Positions 23,936 to 35,781 of a stretch of 64,000 nucleotides of DNA are shown here, piece by piece. A program made the translations under genes and the position numbers. The notes under the pieces were generated by a model. That model saw nothing but the letters and a program-made list of their open reading frames with translations, searched no databases and had not been told where the DNA came from. The first letter of the stretch is position 1. Every line of letters starts with the position of its first letter. The stretch spans positions 1-64,000 of the forward strand of contig LATX02000216.1 in assembly GCA_001466705.2 (NCBI GenBank), written 5' to 3'. Source of the DNA: Moniliophthora roreri (Eukaryota > Basidiomycota > Agaricomycetes > Agaricales > Marasmiaceae).

Positions 23936-26310
23936 TTACTGAACCTCTTCGACGTAGAAAAAGTGCTGGGGTATCCTTGGTTTGTACACTTTGTGCCTGA
24001 GAAACTCGAATGAATATGTCGCAAACCTTGAGAATGGAAACGCGAGTACGTACTCGGTGTTCAAATACTCGATGACCGCTGCCTTGGACACAGAATGCTC
24101 AACGTGAGCATTGCAGCGACTGCAACACCAGCACAACCTGTCATCTGTCTTGGCTGCGTCGACGACTTCAAATAGATTGCCTTGTAACGATGCGACTAGA
24201 GAAAAGCTGTACCGATGCCCAGATTGGGAAACCGTGCCATGAAAATGCGAGAGCTGTTGAAGCATCAGAACGCCTTTGAGAATGGAAACCCTCATGACTA
24301 CTTACACATTCCCTCCAGGTCCCAGTGAATTCTCTGCCCCGAGAACCCAACTGACAAATCCGGCAGCTGTAGTAAAGTGCCTTCTCATCCATATCATCTG
24401 CCGTGGTCATTTTCGGATCCAGCCCTGACACTTTGACTAAAGCCTTAGCCACCACCGATCTCTCTGGACGTAGCCGATTACGGAGGTTCCCGAAGTTCCA
24501 ATGCATCTTGGATTGGAGGATCCCCACTCGGCAAGACTGACCAAATAGATGCCGGATTACATCTCTGTAGGGACCGGTATAGGATTGGCATCGTGCACAG
24601 TGGCACAGTGTCGTTGCAAGGTCAATCATATCTGGGGATAGAAATGTGGGGTGTTCCCTTTTTTCTTTCTGCACGGATTCCTGAATGCCAATCTCCAGGG
24701 GCCTCCAATCCTGATTAGGTCCCTCTAAAGCGGCTCGGAAATCCTCCTCGGTCGCATTCTCTGTTTCCAGCCTAACGAGTATCTGATTAACGGAAGGGAG
24801 AATAAATATTGTTCCGATGCTCGGGTAGTCTCGCCATTCCCCTGGTATACGTGTTTGTTTGGACTGCGCATACAGTCGTTGCACGACCTCACATCTCTGC
24901 TGGAAAAACGGAGCCACGGTCTTGAAGAAATCGAATGTCCGCGCAGCATAGATGGAATCAAGTACTTCGGGTTTCATCATCGACCAACCTAGAGAGAAAA
25001 CTCAGCAGGTATTCTTGTTGATACAACCTGACAACTCACTGCGTTCGGTGAAGGGCGCATCACGTTTAACCACTGATAACCATGATATTACTTGGATATC
25101 GCCTTGAACGAACCCCATCGCAAGCAAGCGAGACTCTATCCTGAGCCCAATAAGAAGCATCAGTAAGCAGATCACTCGAAATGCTGACTTGACGTACACC
25201 TCAAAACGTTCGTTAGCATCTTTCGCTCTTCTTTGAGCCTCGCCTTTCGCCCAATCTTTGCAAACCTGAATGTGCTACGTGCGAGTGAGTAAATAATGCT
25301 TAGTTAGCATGAAAAAGGTATACCTGCAGAACATCCTGGATGTCCACCTTCCGTTGTGCGATGTACTGTTCAACCTGTTTCTTTCCTTTACACGCTTTCA
25401 GCTCAGCAATCACACCCTCGATGTCATCCAACGAATAATAATTGGTGAGGTTGTTACCTGTAGCAGCACGTCAGACAGAAATCATAGTCGAGGTAGGCAC
25501 ACACCAATATTGGTCGGTATCACTAGATCTAATACGACTTTCTTGTCGGCGTTCGGAAAGTGAGATCTGAACTTCTGTCCACTAATACATCTACGCAAAG
25601 CAAATACTCAGCGACAAGCCAATACGAAAGTGATCAATCAACCTATACTGATAGCATCCATTACAGAGTCGTTCGCGAAGAATGAAATCGATCTTAGAGC
25701 TCTTCGCCAAGCAGTGCTATCAAAGAACGTCAATGGCTGCAGACGAACGTAGTTTGAAGTCGCTCACCTGGCACTTCTTTCCAGACAGCAATCTCATCCA
25801 CTCGACTTCTGATACATCACCGGCCGGAGGCTCAGGCGCGTCCATCTTCTTCCGCATCGCAGTCCAAATTGATACCGCGCTTGGCGCAGACAAAGTTTCT
25901 CGGAACGCCCGGTTCACGTCTGCGAGCACGACAACCGTCGCTGGCGGAAGGTAGTAGCATATCTGCGTACGTTTAAAATATCAGATACGTGAAGGATATG
26001 TCAGAAATGAAGCTACACGCCTCAAAAAGAATGTCCAATGGCATGGTGGGCAATAGGCTGAGTTTCCCGTTCTTTCCACGTCCTCTGCCTTTTCCGACAG
26101 CTTTCTTCGAAGCTTTAGCTACACTCTCGCGAGGTCAGACGCGTCTTTACCAAGAAGGTAGAGTTATTGCTCGCCTGCTTTGTATTCCTCGTCCTCGCTA
26201 GGGAGAAGTCTTCTACGTTTGTGGGAAACATTCGCTTGACCAAGGTTGGAATCGTCCTGCAGGACTTCAGATGAAGCATTGGCTTTACCTGCGCGACGAG
26301 TCTCGCTCAT
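23936..26310 (-). CDS. F-box protein with zinc-ribbon motifs (paralogue A)
   Basis: This is a likely SCF ubiquitin-ligase substrate adaptor. From the ATG at 26310, a Lys/Arg-rich leader precedes the F-box core LSLLPTMPLDILFE-ICYYLPP, which is joined across an intron. After it come EVEWMRLL and a Cys cluster (CQHC ... CNGC), then later CRIC with a TGTWRECV motif, then a CWCCSRC cluster. The last exon ends HFFYVEEVQ with the stop at 23936-23938. The two introns flanking the F-box exon appear to have GC donors (CAG|GCGAGC and GAG|GCGTGT); the paralogue has GT at the second position. Exon order and motifs match paralogue B, which lies directly upstream in the same orientation. The substrate is unknown. 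Confidence 0.78.
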
Positions 26311-26468
26311 CGCGCCGGACTGTAGAATCGAAAGGTAGCGGTTGACGAGGAAGTCCTGGAACGTGGGAATCCTGGGGAACGAGCGCTAAACTCGGGGGCT
26401 CGAACCGCAATAATTGTACAACAAGTAGGTGTAGTATACATGTAATTATAAACAACATGATTTGGGAT

Positions 26469-28790
26469 TTACTGCATAGGTCCGACAAACAGAAAGTCCG
26501 TAGGAACCGTCGGCTCTTCAACTCCATGACTACGAAGGAGAAAAACGTGTGTTAGTGCAGGTGCGACGGAGACATTGATATCACTCACTCAGTCTTGATA
26601 TGCTCGACTACCGCGACCCTGGATGCGGGCTCTTCAAAATGGACGTGACAGTGACTGCAAGACCAGCATAACCTATTGTCCGTTCTTTCCGTCTCCACAA
26701 TCTCAAAGATGTTGCCTTCGTGTGATCGCGCTCGTATTCCATGGCTCCATGTCCTCCTTACATGAAAATGATTCACCTAGTTTAGCGTGTCAGCATGCAG
26801 ACTTGCAAAATCGTTATGAAACACCTACACATTCCCTCCATGTCCCAATGAATGCATCGTCCGCGTAACAGACTCGACAACGGTACCATGAACCCTTCTC
26901 GTCCATCTCATCTGCACTTGCTCTCAATGGATCCAAGCCCGAAACTTCCACCAAAGATGAAGCAGCCGAATGCTGGCCTCCCTTCAAACCAAATAACTTC
27001 GTTTCCAAGCTATAGTTTGATCGGCAAGACGTCCCGTAAACGTGCTGAAAGGCATCTTTCAGGGTTCCCGGATACGCATCACAGCTGCAACAGTAAAGCT
27101 CCACGGCGGCCAAGCTAAACACATCAGGTTCGGGTGAACGTTGAAATGTCATGTCGAGCTTCTGCCATAGATACGTCCTATTCTTCTGCAACAGCTCCCC
27201 AAACGCACTTGTCAATTCATCGGCCGCCATTACTTCTTGGAAATCATGCTCAGTGAGATGCTCCGCCTCGTCGCGCACCAGGATCCTATTCACAGCGGGA
27301 AGAAGGTAAACCATGCGCACATTTGGGAAACCGCGTCTTTCAATTGGCGTTAATGTCTTGAGGAATGTGGTGTATAGACGTGAAATGATATCACAACGTG
27401 CTCGTAAGGCAGGAGGGTCGGTATAAAACATATGGCGTGTCTTGTAATGGTAGATTCGACGTACGACCTCAGACTTGATCATATTCCAGCCTATCCTCCT
27501 CGATTCAAAAGAGAGCATGAAGGACATTGACATGTCACTTACTGCGATCTGTGAGCGGTGTTTCTCGGTAGACACAATCGAGGTACTCGACTCTCTCTGC
27601 ATCTTGTTCAGTGAATCCCATCGTCAGAAGGCGTGCTTTCACTCTAATGTGTTCGTACCCAGGTGGGAATTCCAAATTGAAATCAATGATTTCCTCGACT
27701 CACCCGTTAAATCGTTCCTGGATGATTTGTCGTGAATCTTTGAACCTCTTCATAGTCTCTGCCTTCACCCATTCCTCGCAAAGCCTCACATGCTAGGAAC
27801 GTTATTGAGCGGATGGTGAACATGGAAGTAAAAAGGTTGCTCACCTCCCGTAACTCTACCAGATATGCTTTCCGCTCAGCAACATATTTGTCTGCTTCTT
27901 CCTGCCCTTTTCCCCTGCTGATGCGAAGCCCTTCAAACACCTTGTCTATCTGTTCAAATGGAAAACAGCATGCGCCGTCACTACGAGTAGGCCAAACCAG
28001 ACTGAGCACCAAGTCTCTACTGGTCTTGTCTAGTTCGGGGCCATACACCTTGACAAATCCTCGAGTAGATACGCCTCTAAAATAATAGATGAAATGAACT
28101 AGAGCTGATAAAAATTGTTGGTGTCACTTACTGCGTCGGCACACACTTCTTACATATTTTTTTCCGAAGCACCCAATTTGCGGTGACCCGCTTCGCACCG
28201 CAGAACTGGGTTAGGCTCTTAGAAGAGTGGGTCAATAGCGAGTGCTGAGCGTGACTTACATAGCACACCATGTCACCGAATAACAATCTCATCCAATCAA
28301 CCTCTGAAGTATTCAATCCAGGAGGAGGATCAGGGGCCTCAAATTCTTTCCTCAGTGTGGTCCAAACTGGTCCAACAAGTATCTCCCGGAATGCTTTATT
28401 GACATCAATGAGCGCCACGAGGGATTTCGGTGGGAGGTAGGCGCAGATCTAGCTTGGTTGACATGAGCTGATCGATCCAGACCCAAACAAGACTCACCTC
28501 GAACAAAATGTCCAAAGGCATGGTTGGTAATAAACTCAATTTTCCTACATCTCCTTTCGTTTTGGTCTTCTTCTTTCTTGGACGTCTCCCTGTATCATTC
28601 GAAGCATCAGAAACATTCGAAACCATTGAAAGAGCTGGTGCGTACAGTCGGAATCCTCATTTGCAGTGTCGCGTCCACGCTTCCGGCTCATAGAGGTTGA
28701 GATGGCTTCATCTTCATCTTGAACAGCTTCACCAGCGAAATTTTGAGGCGGAAGAGCTTTGATTCTGGAGGACCTTCGAACTCCAGACAT
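26469..28790 (-). CDS. F-box protein with zinc-ribbon motifs (paralogue B)
   Basis: The ATG at 28790 starts a basic leader (MSGVRRSSRIK). It is followed after an intron by KLSLLPTMPLDILFE and, across a GT-AG intron, ICAYLPPKSLVALIDVNKAF, a complete F-box. It continues with EVDWMRLLFGDMVCY, a CGAKR...ICKKC zinc-ribbon-like pair, SGLDPLRASADEMDEKG, CRVC with FIGTWRECV, and CWSCSHC. The final exon gives FLFVGPMQ and the stop at 26469-26471, matching the last exon of paralogue A. Only about 160 bp separates the two genes, so they are a recent tandem duplication. Role by family: target recognition in an SCF ubiquitin ligase. The Cys motifs suggest extra zinc-binding modules. Confidence 0.78.
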
Positions 28791-29340
28791 ACTGCCGTGT
28801 GGTGATGGTAAGGAGACAAGAGACCACGCGGCGCGCTACTCGGGTGCGACTCGGATGCGTGCGGCTTTGGTGCATTTCGACTATCGGCCATCGCAACAGC
28901 ATCTTGTTGGCGGGCGGCCTCATTCCTCAAAGTAATCAAACTCTAGATGCTCAGAGGTACCAAAATCAATAATTACGGACCATGCAGAGATGCCAGGAAT
29001 GTACTTTGGGCTAAGTAAGCAGACGGTTATCTCGTTCGTTAATAATCCATAATATTTTTCTTCGGTTCTAGTTAAATGTTTCAAGACCTATGAAAGTTTG
29101 GGTCCACGAACCTCGACAAATGCTCGGAAGAGACCTGTCTCTCAAGTACTTGGCCTGCATCGTGCGCATGTGTGGCTCATGGCTCTCATTCCACAAGTGT
29201 CGCCTTCGCTCTGAACTGGGTGCACCTGTACGATGGAAGGCCTATCGGGGTCAGCTTCGGTTCTCACGCAAATTTAATCGTCCATTAGCCTCTGTGCAAT
29301 AGGGTGGATCGTGGCGCAGCTTCGGCACCCCACTTACACA
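28791..29340. other. Intergenic; left flank of the nested transposon
   Basis: This is the promoter side of F-box paralogue B. Short frames on both strands have no recognisable motif. The sequence ends at the target-site duplication of the large TIR element. Confidence 0.45.
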
Positions 29341-29348
29341 CTGCTTAC
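29341..29348. repeat. 8-bp target-site duplication, left
   Basis: CTGCTTAC directly precedes the left TIR and is repeated exactly after the right TIR at 42446-42453. Confidence 0.75.
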
Positions 29349-29420
29349 CAGGGGGCCTCCATCGGGGTTTTCCGCGGGAATCAACTGGTACATGGGTCCC
29401 CTCCAAAAATTTCCTTTTTT
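29349..29420. repeat. Left terminal inverted repeat of the unclassified transposon
   Basis: About 70 bp match the reverse complement of 42377-42445, apart from a 2-base length difference near the tip and three positions that are CG here and TG there. It contains the AT-rich motif AAATTTCCTTTTTT at its inner end. Confidence 0.85.
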
Positions 29421-29476
29421 AGAGTGTGACTTCTCCGTGACCATCACCTCCATCCCGCTCATAGTTTAGCCAGAAC

Positions 29477-32400
29477 ATGTCCCCGCAGACCCCACCTCTC
29501 TCTTCTTATCATAGAAATCAAATAAAAATCATTCTTTTCATCTACATGCCACAAAAGCGCCTTGCAATGCCTGAGCAGCCTCAGGACATTGTGCTCAGTG
29601 ATGACACTCGGCTTCGTACCACATTTGACTCAGAACAGCAAACCCATTTTGTCAATTGTGATATCTGTGGTGATCCATTCAATTTGGGACGCACTGCCTC
29701 CTCCATCTCAAACCTTTTGATCCATCGTGGAAAGAAGAAGTGCCAAAAAACTGCTGAGAAGAAGGCACATAAACAGTATCAGCAAGAGAGTCTTCCTTGT
29801 GGAGAAGCATCAATGTCTTCTATGGTATTGTTGCATCAGCCTTCATCATAAGTCTTTCAGTATGCTAACTGCCTAGTTATGATTGTGATGCTAATGATAG
29901 ATGACTCAGTTTGAGCTAGATGTACTGTCATATCCCTCAAGTACTCATTCAAATATGAGTGACATTAGCCAGCTTGGAAGGGACATGGATAGTCTCTCAT
30001 TCTGAATGCCAGAATGTGCAACACACAGTTCTACTTTCCCTACACCTCTGGATCCATCTCCATCAGCCTCTCTTTCACAGCTTCCCCTAACATCGATGCC
30101 AGCAGCAATGCTATTGTCAACACCACAACATCCAGACTGCCCAGGGATTCTTGTTGATTGGCCTGGTTGCATCTGGACATTATACACTTATTATTGACAT
30201 GCTACAGATGATGTAGACTGGAGACCCATAAGCAATGAATCAGATGAACATGGGCATACTAGAATACGAATATGTGCTTGGAAATGTACAAGGAATTCTG
30301 GGTCATCAGTTGCATGCCAGCCATGCAACTACTGCATGACAATTCCTCAATCTGCAAAATTCATCAACTTCATGGATCAAGCAGAGAAGGAACCAAAACC
30401 CCACACACCATACAAATACCTGAATGCATGGCAGTTGCAGGAGGCCTTGATGAAGAACACAAATGTCATTAGAAACATGTGAGTAAAGGTTATTCAAACT
30501 TATTTACCTCTCATTGCCACAATGGTGCTTATTTCTGTCAAAGATCTTTAAGGCATCACACCAGTGGCTATGGTTGCAAGCCAGAATAACAGAGGAGCAA
30601 CACATTTGGATGTACATATCCAAGTGTGATGTTCCTGGCCTGTGGCGTCTGATGGAAGTGAGTATTAGATGGCATTAGTCTCTAGCAAGAACATTATCTA
30701 TGCTGGAGCGAGCAGCAGCAGGACTTTACTCACCATGAGGCTTCACAGAGCATGATATTGACATCGCATTTCTTGTGAAAGCCATGGGTGGACCAAAGCT
30801 CCTCTATTCTCTCCAAAAATCATTTGGTTTTGCCTCAAAGTCAACCATCAGACGTTGTGTAGCAGCACCGGAGCTTCAGGCATCACTTGGAATACCTATC
30901 ACAAAGGAGATGAGTGAGAATATGTCTGGATCACTCTCCCCCAAGTTCAAACCACCACCACCAAACTCTAAATTTGGCAATATCTTCATGTTTGATGGTG
31001 TTGCTCTTGAAGAGCAAGGATGATTTTGCAAGAAGAGAAATGCTGTTATTGGGTTATCACAGGAAACTGCAGAGAGAGTCAACTTACAGGTGGAAAGCTT
31101 TGAAGCTGTAGAGGCCATTGCTGAAGTTCTTGACCCTTCTACACCTGAAGAGTCAAGGGTAAAACTTGGTACTGAAGCCACAGTGGGAGCGATGGCACCA
31201 TACCTTTGCAATGACTGCTATGCCGCCACCCCACTCATCATTTCACCATCGGACAAATCTGAGAAGGCTGAGGACCTTGCTGCATGGCTAAAGGAGATGA
31301 TGGAGCAGTACAAACTGCATGAATACAGCGCATGGGTGCATGGTCCATTGTGGGCAATTGCAAGTGACGGTGATTCAACATTTTGACATGCGAAGCATAA
31401 TCTCTGCAATACAAAAAAGCTCACAGCAGATTCAGAATTGGGAAAAATTCTGTTCTGCCTCTCTGGCCTCAACTGCTACACATCAGAAGATGATGTTATT
31501 GGTACATGTGATCCTAAACACATCATCAAGCATTTCACCACACTCCTTCGCAGTCACTCTGGTATTTTCATCTTCAACAAACCTATCACCAGACAGAGCA
31601 TTATCACGCACCTGATGACATTGGATATGACCAAAGAACAAGCAGAGCTTCTTCTGGACCCTGCAGACAAGCAAAATGTTCCCAAAGCTGTTACACTAAT
31701 TGAACGGCTTGACCAACTTTGATGTAATATGGCAGTCCTCATGCTTCCGGGGGCAGCACAGGATCGGAAATATATAGCATTTGTAGCAAAGGTCTTAATG
31801 CACTTTGTCAAGCCCTTCACTAACCCCAAAATGTCACTCCCCCAACAATTTCAGTCTCTCACCACCTACGCACATCTCATCGCAGCCCTTTATCTTCGTC
31901 ACCAGAGCCAGTTTATGACTAGGGCTCTATATGCAGATTCTCAGGCCATCGTGAAGAATATAGCATTTCTGATAGCACATACCCAGTTGATTGATAAAAA
32001 GGCCAAGCTTTATATTATCCTGGAAGGAACAGACTGCTTGGAGATGGTTTTCAGGGACTGTCATACACCTGATCATGCTTGAAATTTTGATATTGAACAG
32101 CTGACAGAGAAACTCAGCATCAGCACTATGATTAACAACATATACAAGCAATATCCAGACCTTAATTGCAGACATCAATGACTCAGCATCAAGGGTGTTT
32201 GTGGTGTTGACTATGTTAATCCTTGTTCATGGGAAGGAGATGTGGAGGTGGGAAATGTTGATCTGGAAGCAGAGTGGCTGGCAGGACAAGAGGCAGCACT
32301 CCAACTCTTGCATGAATACTTTGGCAAGCTTGACGTTAACATCAATATCCAGTTTGATGATATCTTCAAGTGTGAAAATCAGAACCTGTGCCAACCAAAT

Positions 32401-33248
32401 GGTGAATATGTTGGGGTTCAATATACTGCAGATGATGAACGCTCAGAGTGGGAGAATGAACCCTTCAGCATGTCTTCGTCTACTTCTGAAGCAGAGGCTA
32501 CACCTGAGACTGGCAAAACACAGGCTGAGTCAAGTGAAACCAATGGGAACAGCTGCAGCGAAGATGACGAAGTTGAGGATACCGAGATGATGATGGACAG
32601 GTTTTGCTTCCTGGACATGGTTGACACTGGGCAGGAGCTAGCATAACTTGATTCAGTGAGTTTACTGGATGAATTATAGAAGTCAAGTCATGTCAGCAAA
32701 ACAGTCACAGCAAGTAATAGTAAAACATACCTAAAGACGTCTGTTGTAGCAGTACTGCTGAAGAACTTCCATTCACGCAAAGTGACCCTTTGAGCACTTC
32801 GAGTTCAGAGTGTTGCACTTGAAGACCTTCATGTGAAAAAGTCCCTTGTTTGTACTACTTCAAAGCTCTTTGATGCATCAAACAAGGGTATTGACATGAT
32901 GCAAAGTGGTGATGTTGGAGGATGCCTTGTCCAAACACAAACCAACATCTGCTTAGTGGTGGTTCAGCTTCTCAGATTCCGATTTAATGGTGCTGCATAC
33001 CTTGAGTATACTGCTGATATCAAATTGCTAGAAAGCCCAGAGCTAAAAATCACAGCATCATGTCAGATTCTGGAGATGGAGAGGATTCAAGAAGATAACA
33101 CTCACCATTGGCAATAGACAGGGAACATTCTCAACTTGGAACCTGTAGAGGGTGTACATGGTCCTGTTGGACAGCGTCATTACATATTTGAGGTTGCGGG
33201 AAGTTTTATATTACCTTTAGCTCCAGACCAAGGATATCACACTACTGA
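29477..33248 (+). pseudogene. Transposase-like protein of the unclassified element, 5' part
   Basis: A Cys/His finger (CDICGDPF ... H ... C, near 29660-29745) opens the protein. A conserved DDVDWRPISNES block follows near 30208, then a catalytic-looking region: MFDGVALEE (30988-31018), WAIASDGDSTF (31354-31386) and LEGTDCLEMVFRDC (32020-32060). These could supply the acidic residues of a DDE-type site, but this is inference. From 30775 to 33250 the reading frame is the same throughout and is broken only by stops (TGA at 31021, 31384, 31720 and 32080; TAG at 33115). The protein is therefore dead but not frameshifted. It resumes on the far side of the Ty3 insertion. Family not recognised. Confidence 0.65.
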
Positions 33249-33253
33249 CAAGG

Positions 33254-33636
33254 TGTTACAAACACGCGGTTGTCACTAGACTACTTAGTTAGCATGTGAC
33301 TTGTATTACTAATCTTTTTCTTCCTTGTTCTTTTGTGTTCTATCTATTAGTCATTTCTTCGATTACCTTCTCTCGAGTTCGAGGACGATTACTCAATTCC
33401 TTCTCTTTAGTTCTTTCATATTCTATATAGTTTGTCAGCATGTACTATTTAAGTAGCTGCAGCCAGGTTCTTAGCTCTTCAGCTTGACCTGGTTAGCAAT
33501 AAACCTTGTACCAAGCAACAACTTGAACTCTGAACTGCAGGAGTCTCTGCACGAACTTGAACTTGAACCTTAAAGACCTTCTTGACTATGTCATAGTTGA
33601 GTTGGTTATTGATGTTGCTGTGCAAGTAACGTAACA
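33254..33636 (+). repeat. Ty3 5' LTR
   Basis: This repeat is 383 bp with TGTTAC...GTAACA ends, repeated at 40840-41222. A TATTTAAG motif near 33447 could be its TATA element. The bases after the LTR (33637-33641) also read CAAGG, identical to the flanking target duplication. Confidence 0.92.
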
Positions 33637-33859
33637 CAAGGTCAAGCTGATCAGAACGCTGACCTAGCAAGGTCAAGGCACCACAACTCCACCAAGAGCC
33701 TGCCTAACTGCGGAAGAAGAACAAAACCTTGATCGAGATCTCGACCTTACACAACAGCTTCAACTTCTAGGGATCAGCATTTCAGAAGACCCCACATCGA
33801 CCTCGCATACAATTATAACCTGCCAACACTGGAGAGAAGCACTCAGACAGCTCTCAGAC

Positions 33860-35031
33860 ATGCTTGGGCCAGACACAACAATAGAAGGAGAAACACAAAC
33901 AGACAAAGGACCGAAGAACAGCTCGACCCTGACATTCACTCCGCCAGACTTGCCCTCAAAAGGGAGCTCCGATGACTTGACAGAGAAGACAGGGAGATCA
34001 CGAGACTCCTCACCATCCACTCCAGACTCTACAGCTTTTGCCAAAGACCTCAGTTTAGAAACGGACGACATGTCGGGAGAGGGCAGCTCAACCCTGAAAT
34101 GAGAACAGAAGCCGAGGACACAAGAAGAAATGATGATCAGTGTAGCCATGGCAGTGTTGGAAGAAGTTGGCAAGAAGAAAAAGAAGAAGGAAAAGGGAGC
34201 CAAAGTAGCGGCTCCAGAGCCATTTGAAGGAGATAGAAAGGACACGAAGAGGTTCCTTACCGAAGTTGAGATATTCCTCTGGATGCACCCAGATGACTAC
34301 GATACTGACGAGAAGAAATGCCTTTTCCTCCTCTTGTACCTCTGAGGAAAAACCACCGAAGCTTGGAAACAAGCCAAAATGAATAGGATTTTCGATAAGA
34401 AAAGCGATGAAACGGAGCTTACCTGGGCCGAACTCAAAGAGGCCTTCAGGAAACATTACTTGCCAGCCAACATCCAGGCAGATGCACAGTTACGCATCGA
34501 AGATGCCAACATGACCAACCAAGCTGACAATTATGTCAATGAATTCCGAGTCATGGCTGATGAATCGGAATATGACGATCAGGCATTGATACACATTTTT
34601 CGAAAAGGGCTCCCCTTCTCCCTAGCTGATAAAATCCTTAATCAACCACAAGGATGGCCAACTGATCTTGAAGGATGGTACAAAGCCGCCATCAGATTTG
34701 ACGAACAGCTCAAATATGCAAAAGCAGTTCAGAAGCCGAGGAGGTTTCAGATGGCCAGAGATAAGAAAAAGAAGTACGAAAAGAAAGAAGTGGCGATCAA
34801 TCGAATGGACACAAGACTTACAGATGATGAGAGAAAGGAATATATGAAGGATGGCCAATGCTTCCAGTGTGCCAAACAGGGGCATCTTAGCAGAGATTGT
34901 CCACAGAAAAATATGGGAAGGAATGAGGAACACAGAGAACAAAAGAAGATGCCTAGGGATGCTTATGTAAAAATCCAGGCCATCATAAAGGAATACGACA
35001 CGAAAGAACAGGGCGAACTCCTGGACATTAT
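33860..35031 (+). pseudogene. Ty3 Gag
   Basis: The frame carries a retrotransposon Gag domain (FLTEVEIFLWMHPDDY, WAELKEAFRKHYLP, YVNEFRVMA) and the nucleocapsid knuckle CFQCAKQGHLSRDC (34858-34900). An in-frame TGA at 34343 interrupts it, and the frame is closed prematurely by the CACTA-ended insertion at 35032. Frame 2 is used for Gag and frame 1 for Pol, so a -1 shift (or an indel) near the Gag end is implied. The true start is probably upstream of 33860, near 33710. Confidence 0.82.
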
Positions 35032-35778
35032 CACTATGTACGAGGTGTTCTTTTAACATGGTTTTCTGATTGAGAGAACACTTAATCTTCTTGCAAAGAA
35101 GATTTTCAAAAAAGCATTTATAAATTCTAAATTTTAATTGTGTCCCCTCAACAAGAATATGTCTGGAGGATGCTAAATTTTCAATAGCAAAAAATATAGA
35201 ATTTTCAAATTCTGAGAATTAATAGACAATACAATATATTAGAATAATTTCCATGCTGAGAAAACATTAAATTTTCTCTGGTTGAAAATACTCAGAAAAT
35301 GCTGATAAGATAAGATAAAAATTCCAAATTTTTTATTGTGGGAAAGTCAGAGAAAACACTAGGAAAACACTAGGAAAATGGTAGGAAAATCATGTGGAAA
35401 TACTATATCTTACAGCAGTTTTCAGATAGTTTTCATATAATTTTCCTTTTGTATTTAACATGTTTTTCTTAATATAATATTCAAAATTTTATATTTATTT
35501 TCTGAATGTTTTCTCACTATTTTATAAGGCAGAAAATCTAGTATATTTGTAATTAGAAAACTAAAGGATAATTTTATAATTTCATTGTTATAAAATTATT
35601 AGAAAATACAGACTCTTCTGGAAATTAAAATACAGAATATGCTTGCTGTTTTCAATATGTGATGATAGCTTGAAACTAATAGAATTTTCTGAGTGTTGTC
35701 TAGAAGTAAATATATAGCAGTATTCTGAGTGTATTTCCTTTGTATTAATAGCATGAAAAGAACACCTTGTACGTAGTG
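35032..35778. mobile_element. CACTA-ended non-autonomous element (747 bp) inserted in the Ty3 gag-pol junction
   Basis: The left end begins CACTATGTACGAGGTGTTC; the reverse complement of the right end begins CACTACGTACAAGGTGTTC. About 21 of the first 23 bases match. A 3-bp TAT duplication flanks it (35029-35031 and 35779-35781). CACTA termini with a 3-bp TSD define the CACTA/EnSpm (CMC) group. The interior is strikingly AT-rich and has no coding capacity. It contains short direct repeats (ACACTAGGAAAA near 35357-35378) like the subterminal repeats of that group. Confidence 0.85.
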
Positions 35779-35781
35779 TAT

